Positions 55,910-64,000 of a stretch of DNA of 64,000 bases are shown in pieces. This stretch comes from Carcinoscorpius rotundicauda. Lineage: Eukaryota; Arthropoda; Merostomata; Xiphosura; Limulidae. Each line of letters starts with the position of its first letter. Position 1 is the first letter of the stretch. The DNA lies in assembly GCA_011833715.1 (NCBI GenBank), contig CM022391.1:170047601-170111600 (forward strand). The letters run 5' to 3'. The notes below the pieces were generated by a model that was not told the DNA's origin, did no database searches, and was given only the letters and a program-made list of their open reading frames with translations. A program made the position numbers and the translations under genes.

Positions 55910-56251
55910 TTAAGGCTGTTGTGCCCAAAGCACATCTTTTGGTCTTGCTGTTCTGTTGCTTTTCATATTGGGTATTGCGTAAGAAGACGACAGTTTTACA
56001 GTGTCTATTTCAACATATCTTTTCAGAAGATAATTCTTGATTATTGTGTGTATTGTTGTTGCTTGGATATTGTAGTCAGCTTTTGCAACTGACCTTTGTA
56101 TTCGTGGATTCTCATCTATTACAAGATGCAGCACTTTGCTTGCCACTACTGAAGTGTAGCTTGTTATAGGGCCTGTTTCTCGATGGGCTTCATACCTTAA
56201 GCTAATCAGTTTTGCTCTCCTCCAATGCAAATCAGTACAAGGGATATCCGT
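55910..56251 (-). other. open frame of unknown origin, interrupted by an insertion
   Basis: About 110 open codons on the minus strand (LHWRRAKLISLRYEAHRE; ENPRIQRSVAKADYNIQ; TTIHTIIKNYLLKRY). The last part loosely recalls a helix-turn-helix of mariner-type transposases, but I see no catalytic block, so this is not a call. The apparent start lies inside the 350-bp insert at 56252, meaning the original frame was cut there. Confidence 0.3.
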
Positions 56252-56601
56252 CAGTGATGTCGAGAAACCCACTTGTTGAGAATTTTATATGCAAAAACGG
56301 CTCGTTTGGGTTCAGAAAATATTTTAAATAGAAGAGCGAACAACGTTTCGACCTTTTTCGGTCATCGTCAGGTTCACAACAACGATATCAAGTCCCTATA
56401 GAACGCCATACATTATAATTGCGGTTTGACATTGTTTGCTGTTACATAGGTAGTGTGATGTCACCGAAAACTGATTGTTTTTTGGCTGGTATCTTGCAAA
56501 CTTTTCGAACAAAATAACGATGACCGAAAAAGGTCGAAACGTTGTTCGCTCTTCTATTTAAAATATTTTCTGAACCCAAACGAGCCGTTTTTGCATATAA
56601 A
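56252..56601 (-). mobile_element. Penelope-like insert with inverted arms (probable)
   Basis: A 350-bp insertion flanked by a 13-bp direct repeat AAGGGATATCCGT (56239-56251 and 56602-56614). It holds two 86-bp arms in inverted orientation, apparently identical at every base (56283-56368 and 56517-56602), separated by a 148-bp loop. On the minus strand its end reads TTCTCAACAAGTGGGTTTC, text also found at 60.8 and 60.9 kb. Inverted terminal pieces carrying a hammerhead-like motif are a known habit of Penelope-like retroelements (family knowledge). No RT or GIY-YIG domain is present here. Confidence 0.65.
56336..56377 (-). ncRNA. hammerhead-ribozyme-like motif
   Basis: Minus strand 5' to 3': GUGAAC (56377-56372), CUGACGA (56371-56365), U, GACC, 6-nt loop, GGUC, GAAA (56349-56346), CGUU, GUUCGC (56341-56336). 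GUGAAC pairs with GUUCGC over 6 bp (one G-U) as stem I. GACC/GGUC is stem II. The self-complementary ACGU gives a 2-bp stem III. Predicted cleavage is between 56342 and 56341. The one deviation from the canonical core is the extra U before stem II; the 15.6 kb motif has an extra C at the same place. Confidence 0.5.
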
Positions 56602-56602
56602 A
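56517..56602. repeat. right inverted arm, hammerhead 5' half missing
   Basis: Exact reverse complement of 56283-56368. It starts inside the catalytic core (ATAACGATGACC), so CUG and the 5' strand of stem I are absent and this copy cannot fold as a hammerhead by itself. Confidence 0.85.
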
Positions 56603-56850
56603 AGGGATATCCGTGTTTTAGAAACTCTAAATTCTTAATCTGAACACATCTTTATGACTCTTGGATTTTTACTCGTTACGAAAAGCCGAGTTGTGGTTAC
56701 CATGCCTGGGGTAAGACTTATTGCAGGTCTCTTTCTGTTTGGTCTTCGTATATAGCGTTCAACCATTGAAATTAAACACATTGGATATTTTAATCTTAGA
56801 AATGCCATTTCTTCTTACTTGAACACATCGTTATGATTTGAATGTATGAA

Positions 56851-56990
56851 TATTTTGTTCGAAAAGTTTGCAAGATACCAGCCAAAAAACAATCAGTTTT
56901 CGGTGACATCACACTACCTATGTAACAGCAAACAATGTCAAAGCGCAATTATAATGTATGGCGTTCTATAGGGACTTGATATCGTTGTTG
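56851..56990. repeat. inverted copy of the insert's loop
   Basis: 140 bp matching the reverse complement of 56377-56516 with about one difference (TCAAAGCGC against TCAAACCGC). It contains neither arm. It lies 249 bp to the right of the insert, outside the TSD, so it is a separate event from the same element. Confidence 0.85.
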
Positions 56991-57555
56991 TTGTTACATG
57001 GTACCTACTGACTTACATATTCACTATCGTTTTAGAATAATGCACTCATCCATATGCGTGAGATCCAATAAAACTTTTTAACCATTAAATTATATAGTGT
57101 CATCAATAAACACTGATGCCATTTCCAAATAAATTTCATGACTTCTATGTCCGATAAAGAAAAGTAAAGAAACTGAGACTTCAGTATACGAAAAAAAGCA
57201 AATATTTTAATTTACCCAATTTGCATATAGTACCAAATTTTTGAACGCCAACCTTCCGATGTATTTAACTTATAACTTAATGACTAGCTTTTAAAGTTAA
57301 TCATATAATTTTAAGTACAACTGAATTTCTAGAAACTTTTAGACCGTTACTAAGTACACATGCAGGGCGGGCACGCTGTTATGTACATGGATGTTTCTTT
57401 CCATTCCGTGGCATTTAAAACTGATCCATAATTTAAGAGCGTAGTAGTTGTTATAGCAAGTAAAGTGTATTATATGTATATATTATTTATCTACCAGTTT
57501 CGTGAAGGAGTAAAATATATCGGACTTTAGTATGCAAAAAAGTAATTTAAAGTTC
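56991..57555. other. no recognised feature
   Basis: AT-rich spacer between the Penelope-like complex and the coding-phase minisatellite. Confidence 0.4.
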
Positions 57556-58453
57556 TTAACGCATCATTATTATTATTAACTGATAATTCTTTTTCACATT
57601 ATTGCTAACTGACAATACTTCTTCATCACTGCTTTTAACTGATAATATTTCTTCATTTTTAACATTGACTGATAATACTTTATCATTATTATGAGCTAAT
57701 AATACTTCTTCATTTTTATTATTAACTGATAATACTTCATTATTATTATTAACTGATAATATTTCTTCATTATTATTATCAACTGATAATACTTCATTAT
57801 TATTATTAACTGATAATATTTCTTCATTATTATTATCAACTGATAATACTTCATTATTAATATTAACTGATAATATTTCTTCATTATTATTATTAACTGA
57901 TAATATTTCTTCATTATTATTATCAACTGATAATACTTCATTATTAATATTAACTGATAATATTTCTTCATTATTATTATCAACTGATAGTACTTCATCA
58001 TTATTATGAGCTAATAATACTTTTTCATTATTATTATCAACTGATAATACTTCATTATTAATATTAACTGATAATATTTCTTCATTATTATTATCAACTG
58101 ATAGTACTTCATCATTATTATGAGCTAATAATACTTTTTCATCATTATTATTAACTGATAATACTTCTTCATCATTATTATGAGCTAATAATACTTTTTC
58201 ATCATTATTATCAACTGATAATACTTCTTCATCATTATTATCAACTGATAATACTTCTTCATCATTATTATGAGCTAATAATACTTCTTCATCATTATTA
58301 TTAACTGATAATACTTCTTCATCGTTATTATGAGCTAATAATACTTCATTATTATTATTAACTGATAACACTTCTTCATCATTATTACTAGCTGATAATA
58401 CTTTTTCAGGCTGAAAAAATTCACCTGATTTAGGATTATTGCAGAAACCGGAC
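57556..58453 (-). CDS. repetitive open frame over a minisatellite (exon-like)
   Basis: The minus-strand frame is open for about 298 codons. It begins after an acceptor-like TATTTTAACGACAG (exon edge 58453) with the non-repetitive SGFCNNPKSGEFFQPE. It then repeats units such as EEVLSVNNND and EEVLLAHNND of 10 residues, with 9-residue variants, and stops at 57556 shortly after slipping out of phase (KKNYQLIIIMMR). No ATG precedes the repeats in frame; the upstream stop lies just before the acceptor-like site. The protein would be low-complexity, acidic and Asn-rich. It may be the last exon of a real gene or merely a 3n-period repeat without stops. Confidence 0.35.
57578..58406. repeat. 27/30-bp minisatellite
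   Basis: About 28 units built on ACTGATAATACTTCTTCATC plus ATTATTATTA (30 bp), or the same lacking TTC (27 bp). A second unit type reads GAGCTAATAATAC. Nearly all length variants are multiples of three, and the two unit types are interspersed in blocks. Confidence 0.95.
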
Positions 58454-60087
58454 CTGTCGTTAAAATATTATAAAAGTACTCCATTATAATCTTAACTTCT
58501 CTCTTCAGTTAATATACAATAACCGAACTGTTTAGTAAAATTATTGCGTATTAATATTATATATTAATACTCTGATATTACACATTAATATTACAGTGAT
58601 GCATATTAATAGCGTAATTAATATCGCTCACTGGTATTAACCTTACAAAACGTTCTTCCCTAATAGCCGAGTTTCTTCTTTTCACCAACACTATCTGTGA
58701 AGAAACATTTCACTAATGTTCCATTAAACCTTTTCTTTCTAGACTGCCAAATGAAAAATACTTTCTTAATGAAAGTATTTAATTAAAATGAGAAAATTGG
58801 TTCTTTAATTTATACAAATTATGTTTGCGGCGATTACTTCAACTGTATTTCAACAAAGTATAATGGTCACTTATTTTACAAAATACGAACAAAACAAAAA
58901 CTAAACTTCCAATGGTTGAAGGTTCTAGTTGTTTTTTTTTTTATTAATTTATGGTAACAGCTCTAAACAGCTGTTATATGAAAATTTGATCTGAACTTGT
59001 TTAAAATGTAGCGTTTTGTTTTGTTTCGACGTGAAAATAATTAATTGGAAAAGCTAGGTAACAGCATAAAATATTCAAGTAAACTAGTCTGAAAGAAAAA
59101 GAAAACAGTAGTTTACTGGTGCTAGTAGTTATTACTTCGGTTTATTGACAAGTAATTTTCAAAGTTTCTACTGTTGTGAAACACACAGTGCAGTTTCGAT
59201 TTCGTTCAATTCAAGTTTAAAATACAATCGGTCACGAAAGGTACACTAAATGTAATTATTTCAGACCCTGTAACAGGCATACCAACCTCGCTACTCCGTG
59301 GACTTCTAAAACAGAAGATGTTTTCATTTAGTTAGCATACCTATTTTACCATGACATAATATTGTTAAAGAGGACATATCTATAGTGCTTCTCTTAACTG
59401 TTGTTTGTGAAAAGCTCAGTTCCTGAAACTACATGAGGGTGTACTTACTTAACTATGACCCTGAGGACATTTAAATCATATAACAATAATCAAACATGAT
59501 GTTTATCAATTGTATTATAAACACATATTAAAGTGACACCTGGTATTAGAAGATAGGTCGAATGTGGTTCTGATATTTAGCGTGTCGGTCTGCGTATCAG
59601 AGGGTTTTGAAGTTCGACACATGTTGTCATAAATAGTCTCCTCACTTTCAGATGCTGATGAGTTGTGGAAACGAAAATTAGTCTCATTCGGTTTAAAGAG
59701 GCAGATAAAAACCTTCGTGGTGACGGATGTTATTGGCTGATTGACTATCTTCTTTCTGATCAGTGGCTTAAACACAAAACCAACTCCACTTGAGCCCTAA
59801 TCTTTTAGCCTACTTGTGCGTACATAACTGTTCAAGCTAAAAATTCCAGTCCTAATTAATGACGAAAGAACAAAGTGCGCTAATGTTGGCGAAACCCCAA
59901 AACACTAAAAGCCAATCAATGGTAATATTACTTTTAATGAATCATTATTAAACCTTTAAAAAACCGAAACGTTAACTCTTTGTGGGATGACCTGCTGCAA
60001 TCATAAATTAGAAAAGCAGTTGAAGTATCTACTAAAATTTCTACATTCTTGTCCTTTTAAAATGTCTAAGATTACAAAGTACGATAA
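58454..60087. other. no firm feature; two weak coding candidates
   Basis: An acceptor-like TGTAATTATTTCAG (59263) is followed by 22 open codons (PCNRHTNLATPWTSKTEDV) and TAG at about 59333. A minus frame of 86 codons at 59515-59775 has plausible composition but overlaps a tRNA-like stretch (TTAGCGTGTCGGTCTGCG ... AGTTCGACAC, plus strand, about 59577-59620). Confidence 0.3.
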
Positions 60088-60161
60088 ATATGTTTCAATA
60101 CCCGTGGTGGGCAGAGCACAGTTGGTCTTTGTATAGCTTTGTACGTAATAACAAACAAACA
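60088..60161 (+). mobile_element. SINE family B, 3' half
   Basis: Plus-strand fragment: TTCAATACCCGTGGTGGGCA, GAGCACAG, TAGCTTTGTACGTAATAAC plus ACAAACAAACAA. The head is missing. Confidence 0.85.
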
Positions 60162-60649
60162 ACAAGAAATATATATCTCGTACTCGTGTTAAATATAACT
60201 CGTTTATATTTTATTTCTTTTACGGAGGAAAGTAATCATCTATAGAAACTAATATGCGCTTTCTAACTTATATGTAAGAATCAGGTGAAATCCTTTCTTC
60301 GAGTAACAAAAAACGCGACGTTTGATTGGTGATGAGTGGTGATTACAACTTTTAGAAGATTATGTTCCTCCAGTTATTTGAGCTGAAACGCGGGTCCTGG
60401 TAATCCTAACTATGACTGGGACTTAAGAAGGATTTAGGTGTTTAAGACCTTTAAGAAAAGCGACCGAAGTTTTCGGAGAGGATCTTAAAGGCTAAGGCAT
60501 AACCATCTTAAATTTTAAATCTGCTGAGTTGAGGGATGGCAACCAATCAGCTGAGTCCACTGCCGTTATCTACATTTAATCGAATTACGGGATTAATTGC
60601 AATTTTTACAACAAGTTATCTAATATAAGTACATACTGATTCAGAGGTA

Positions 60650-60718
60650 TATTACGGGTTCGAACCTTGTATCTTCCGACACGAAATTTTGCACGCTAAT
60701 CACTAGATCCCGCCCAGC
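60650..60718 (-). other. tRNA-like stretch, possible SINE head
   Basis: On the minus strand GCGGGATCTAGTGATTAGCG is followed about 30 bp later by AAGGTTCGAACCCG, the spacing of A and B boxes. It matches none of families A-C and could be the head of another SINE. Confidence 0.35.
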
Positions 60719-60789
60719 TTATAATTAGGATAAAAAAGTGTTTATGTTTTTCCATTTTTTCACTATTGGATAAATACCCATGTACATAA

Positions 60790-60975
60790 TCCGTGATGAC
60801 GAGAAAACCCCCTTGTTGGGTTTGTGTGTTTTTCTTTTACCAAAGCCACAACGGGCTATCTGCTGACCCCATCGAACCCATGATTTTAGCGTTGTAAATC
60901 CGTAGACTTACCTCTGTATTAGCGGGGGGCCCCACTTGTTGAAAAAAATATAAATGTAAAAAACTATATGGTATG
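60790..60975. mobile_element. Penelope-like end fragment, split by a SINE
   Basis: CCGTGATGACGAGAAAACCC then CTTGTTG at the left, and CACTTGTTGAAAAAAATATA at the right, match in order the end of the 56252 insert (AGTGATGTCGAGAAACCC, ACTTGTTGAGAATTTTATA). A family C SINE lies between them, flanked by CTTGTTG. Confidence 0.5.
60819..60934 (-). mobile_element. SINE family C with 7-bp TSD
   Basis: Minus-strand copy: TACCAAAGCCACAACGGGCT, CCATCGAACCCATGATTTTA, GCGTTGTAAATCCGTAGAC. CTTGTTG flanks it at 60812-60818 and 60935-60941. It splits the Penelope-like end fragment. Confidence 0.82.
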
Positions 60976-60988
60976 GATCGAGAAAACT

Positions 60989-61180
60989 CTTTCAGCCGTG
61001 CGGGCGTTGTAATGTTACGGTCAATCCAACTATTCGTCGGTAAAATACTAGCCCAAGAGTTGGCAGTGAGTGGTGATGACTAGCTGTCTTCCTTCTAGTC
61101 TTACACTGCCAAAGTAGGGACGGCTAGCACAGATAGACCTATAGTTGTCTTGCGCAAAATTCAAAACAAACCAAACCGAA
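60989..61180 (+). mobile_element. SINE family A, head missing
   Basis: Plus-strand body and tail from TCTTTCAGCCGTGCGGGCG to GCGCAAAATTC plus AAAACAAACC. Confidence 0.88.
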
Positions 61181-61318
61181 ATAGCTCGGGTTATCGGGAG
61201 TTTCATTCTTGATGATAGATTTTTCTGATGATCTTGTCTGATTTTGAATGTCTAGAACGTTCAGTCCGAAGACACTTTTCAATGTTTCCAGTGGTCTAAA
61301 TAACAATGCAATGCGCTC

Positions 61319-61402
61319 TCCTCCAGTAGCACAGCATTCTGTCTGCGAACTTATAGCGAGCAGAACATATATAGCACTTTGTTTAGCTTTGTATTTAACT
61401 TT
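61319..61402 (+). mobile_element. SINE family B, centre deleted
   Basis: Plus strand: CTCCAGTAGCACAGCATTC, CTGCGAACTTATAGCG joined directly to AGCAGAACATATATAGCAC. The B box and its surroundings (about 30 bp) are missing. Tail TAGCTTTGTATTTAAC. Confidence 0.75.
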
Positions 61403-61405
61403 CAA

Positions 61406-61642
61406 AGGAATAAAGAAATAACAAAAGGTTAAAATATATCAACCAGGATTTCCAAGAGAATTATGTATTTCAGTTCCTAACGTCTATCTCTTGAACTCTT
61501 CTGAAAAATAATCACATTTACCTCAGGATGTATGTAACCAAATATTCCCAAATAAATAATTCGGTTCTTCTTTGCACGTGTACGTTTAAATTTTGCTTAA
61601 CTCACTAAAACGTATTGAATGAAAGCTTTGGGAAATATCCCT
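61406..61642. other. no recognised feature
   Basis: AT-rich spacer. Confidence 0.4.
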
Positions 61643-61653
61643 CTGAACTAAGA

Positions 61654-61926
61654 GTGGCCCGGCCTGGCCTAGCGCGTTAAGGCGTGCACTTCGTAATCTG
61701 AGGATCGCGGGTTCGAACTCCCGTGGCCCCAAATATGCGACCCCTTTCAGCCGTTGGAGCGTTATAATGCTATGGTTAGTCCCACTTTTCATTGGTAAAA
61801 GAGTAGCCCAAGAGTTGACGGTGGGTGGTGATGACTAGCTGCCTTCCCTCTAGTCTTACGCTGCTAAATTAGGGACGGCTAGCACAGATAGCCCTCGAGT
61901 AGCTTTCTGCAAAATTCCAAAACAAA
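61654..61926 (+). mobile_element. SINE family A1-type with perfect 11-bp TSD
   Basis: Complete plus-strand copy with head GGCCTGGCCTAGCGCGTTAA. CTGAACTAAGA flanks it at 61643-61653 and 61927-61937. It has the A1 head but a B box closer to consensus (GGTTCGAACTCC). Confidence 0.94.
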
Positions 61927-61937
61927 CTGAACTAAGA

Positions 61938-62931
61938 AGTAAAATTAACTACGCCACGAGTGTCAGTTATTTATATAAATGTTCTACGTTTACTGCAAAT
62001 AAGAAACAGTTCGTCGTAGTCATTAGTCTTGGAACCGCTAAGCATTAGCGCTGTTAAAAGTCCGGAACATCAAGGTATTATGGTTTCCGTGAAGTTTGGA
62101 GTTAATTTTCTGCTGAGAAGCGCAATAAAGATGGAGATTACCCGAGTTCCTTTCACAAACTAAGCCTGGTTTATCTCTTTAACAAACAAGTGTATGTCGA
62201 AGACCCCGTCAGCGTTGCAGTTTCTGCGTTAGTTTGTTTCCTATTTAACCTGGCGAGAAATACGTAGATAAAGGTTTCCCAAGCACCATTTCACCGCTGC
62301 TTTGGTGGCTTGAGGCTGTTCTATCATGGAGATGATTGTGTTTAATCAAATCCATCAGACTGAATATAGAGAGTTACGTTGGCACACGTGTAGTCATCCC
62401 ACAACTCGCGTGCCTAATAACCAAGTTAGAAATTTCTCGAACGTACTGGAGTTTTTTTTGGAAGTTTCCATTTTAAACTGACAAGAAGTCTCGACAATGT
62501 TCATCGTGTTAGCTATTGTTTAAAAAAATGTAACTTTGGGACATTATTACAAAAAGAGTTCTCTTCCGCATGGTGATAGCTGTGATTATTCGATTCATCT
62601 CACTTAATTCGAATATTTCAGTTTTCACAGATATTTGATGACAAATACACGATGAAAACCAAACTTAACTCAGGCGTATCTTTCACACGTTTAGATATGC
62701 TCATTGTTAACGAAATATAATTAGTGTTATTCGATTGCGGAAAAAAATAAATGATTAACTCGAAGAGCTGTTAAAGGTCTTTGTATTTCCACTTCTTTAA
62801 AAAAATGTATTCCAGTGTTAGTAAGATGAAATAATCCATTAATATAAACAAGCATTGAAAAATCTCAATATCTTCTTGCTTTATTCTAAAATGGCATTTG
62901 TTCTACATCACATCTTATTCACTTTAATTGG
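61938..62931. other. no recognised feature; GC-richer patch
   Basis: 62000-62400 is noticeably less AT-rich than its surroundings and free of the known repeats. A 40-codon minus frame crosses it, without splice sites I trust. It could be conserved noncoding or untranslated DNA. Confidence 0.35.
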
Positions 62932-62942
62932 CAGAACAATAG

Positions 62943-63217
62943 GGTGCCTGGCATGACGAAGTGGTTATGGCACTTAATTCGTAACCTGAGAGTCGCGGGT
63001 TCGATTCCCCGTCACACGAGACATGCTCGGGCTTTCAACCGTGGGGGTGTTATAATGTTTTGGCCAATCTCAACATTTGCTGGTAACAAAGTAGCTCAAG
63101 AGTTGGCGGTGGTGGTGATAATTAGTTGTCTTTGTTCTAATCTTTCCCCGCTAAATGAGAGACGGCTAGCGCCTATAAATCTTGTGTAGCTTTTCGCGAA
63201 ATTTGAAACAAACCAAT
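62943..63217 (+). mobile_element. SINE family A with 11-bp TSD
   Basis: Plus-strand copy with head GCCTGGCATGACGAAGTGG, B box GGTTCGATTCC and a complete body. CAGAACAATAG (62932-62942) and CAGAATAATAG (63218-63228) form the TSD (10 of 11 bases). Confidence 0.9.
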
Positions 63218-63265
63218 CAGAATAATAGCTTTTCACAGGAATGCTTTCAATAACTATTATTGCAG

Positions 63266-63339
63266 TAGAATCTTCCAGGAATCAAACGGTCTTAAAGGCA
63301 GCGGCGCGTCTTTTAACATCGATTGATGAAGTTAAATAA
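63266..63339 (+). other. possible terminal coding exon
   Basis: After TAACTATTATTGCAG and two split-codon bases, 23 open codons end in TAA: ESSRNQTVLKAAARLL then TSIDEVK. It would form a plausible helix. A donor-like GTTAAA near the end could make it internal. Family not recognised. Confidence 0.3.
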
Positions 63340-63561
63340 CATTTCTTTTTATGTCACTGATTGAATGAAAGTAGGAACCATCGTTAACATTCAATGACAT
63401 TATTTTCTAAGTTTTCTTCTAAGCCACTATTCATTATAATACAGTTAAACTGTACCGTATGGACTAGTAATTAAATTTAATGAACACGAACCATTTCTTT
63501 TTTCGATCCATTGCCGTTAAAAAGAGATTCCATTTAGGGAAAGAAAGCACTACAACAGTGA

Positions 63562-63695
63562 TGGTCAAATCCCACTATTCGGGCAGTTAAGAGTCACTCA
63601 AATGTTAGCGGTAAGTGACGTGGATTAGACGCATATTTCTATTCTCTCTGTTTAAATGAAAGCCAGATAACCTTGTGTAACTTTCTAATAAATGT
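63562..63695 (+). mobile_element. decayed SINE family A, body and tail
   Basis: Plus strand: GGTCAAATCCCACTATTCGG, AAATGTTAGCGGTAAGTGA, then GCCAGATAACCTTGTGTAAC. The head is absent. Confidence 0.65.
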
Positions 63696-63853
63696 GAAAA
63701 ACATATATGTTCTTCTCTTATATTAAGAGAAAAATTAACTCCAATACCCAAGTTAAGCAATCCTTATATTTTCATATACGCAGTTTTTTCCATTAATATT
63801 CCAAGTGAGTTGACAGGTTAGAAAGTTTAATACATTAGATATAAAGATTATTG

Positions 63854-63966
63854 TTAAGTGCACAGCTATACATATTGGGTTATTTGTTCTTGTTCACCAC
63901 GGGTATCGAAATCTGGCTTTTAGTGGTATAAGACTTCATGCTTATCTCTGAACCATGAAGGCAGTC
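63854..63966 (-). mobile_element. SINE family B, diverged
   Basis: Minus strand: GTTAAGTGCACAGCTATACA, TTCACCACGGGTATCGAAAT, CTTATCTCTGAACCATGAAG. Confidence 0.8.
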
Positions 63967-64000
63967 CATAAAAATAGCTTTGTAGAATCAAACTAACAGT

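Noticed and set aside
57696..58001. Alternative 101-codon frame in the minisatellite
   Set aside because: Shifted-frame translation of the same repeat (YQLIIIMKKY units); the 298-codon frame is the better candidate.
59515..59775. 86-codon minus-strand frame
   Set aside because: Overlaps a tRNA-like, possibly SINE-derived stretch and has no splice evidence or recognised domain.

Overview
The window looks like intergenic or intronic DNA of a large, AT-rich, intron-containing animal genome. No prokaryotic gene organisation is present and no long host gene is intact. More than fifty copies of three tRNA-derived SINE families cover it. From memory I associate this SINE set with chelicerates, most likely a horseshoe crab (Limulus/Tachypleus type). 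That assignment is an inference I could not search.

SINE families used below. Family A is about 270-290 bp: a tRNA-like head with a B-box-like GGTTCGAATCC, a long body (CAAACATGCTCGCCC; AGAGTTGGCGGTGGGTGGTG; TAGTCTTACACTGCTAAATT) and a tail ending near GTAGCTTTGCGCGAAATTC plus (AAAC)n. Family B is about 125 bp: head CAGTGGCTCAGCGGTATGTC, B box GGTTTCGATACCC and nearly the same tail. Family C is about 120 bp: head AGCGGTAAGTCTACGGATTT, tail GATGTGGCTTTGCTATAAGA plus A/CA-rich sequence. A1 is a young A subfamily whose B box usually reads GGTTCGCATCC. Several copies have perfect target-site duplications (TSDs) and several are nested.

Layout. 0.1-0.7 kb: 29-bp minisatellite. 0.75-6.3 kb: SINEs, some exon-like segments and a decayed SGNH-hydrolase-like ORF. 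11.4-12.4 kb (minus): a decayed two-exon copy of a repeated invertebrate protein family, preceded by a TATA box and a heat-shock-element array. 13.3, 14.7 and 18.8-19.5 kb: short tandem repeats. 15.6 kb: a foldback with a hammerhead-like motif. 16.5-17.7 kb: a dead Tc1/mariner element with TIRs and TA flanks. 22.4 and 53.8 kb: two copies of a duplicated segment. 27.2 kb (minus) and 30.1 kb (plus): the best host coding exons, both terminal. 39.8-41.2 kb: 85-bp satellite. 45.8-47.9 kb (minus): a 5'-truncated LINE with one nonsense codon in its reverse transcriptase ORF. 56.2-57.0 kb: a Penelope-like composite with perfect inverted arms and a hammerhead-like motif. 57.55-58.45 kb (minus): a minisatellite that keeps a reading frame of about 298 codons open.

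No operon, CRISPR array, rRNA or functional tRNA gene was seen. The strongest candidates for something undescribed are the heat-shock-type promoter in front of the 11.4-12.2 kb element, the hammerhead-like folds, and the tail shared by the SINE families. Motif, TSD and frame statements come from reading the sequence; family names come from memory; exon calls are inferences from splice-like sites and open frames.
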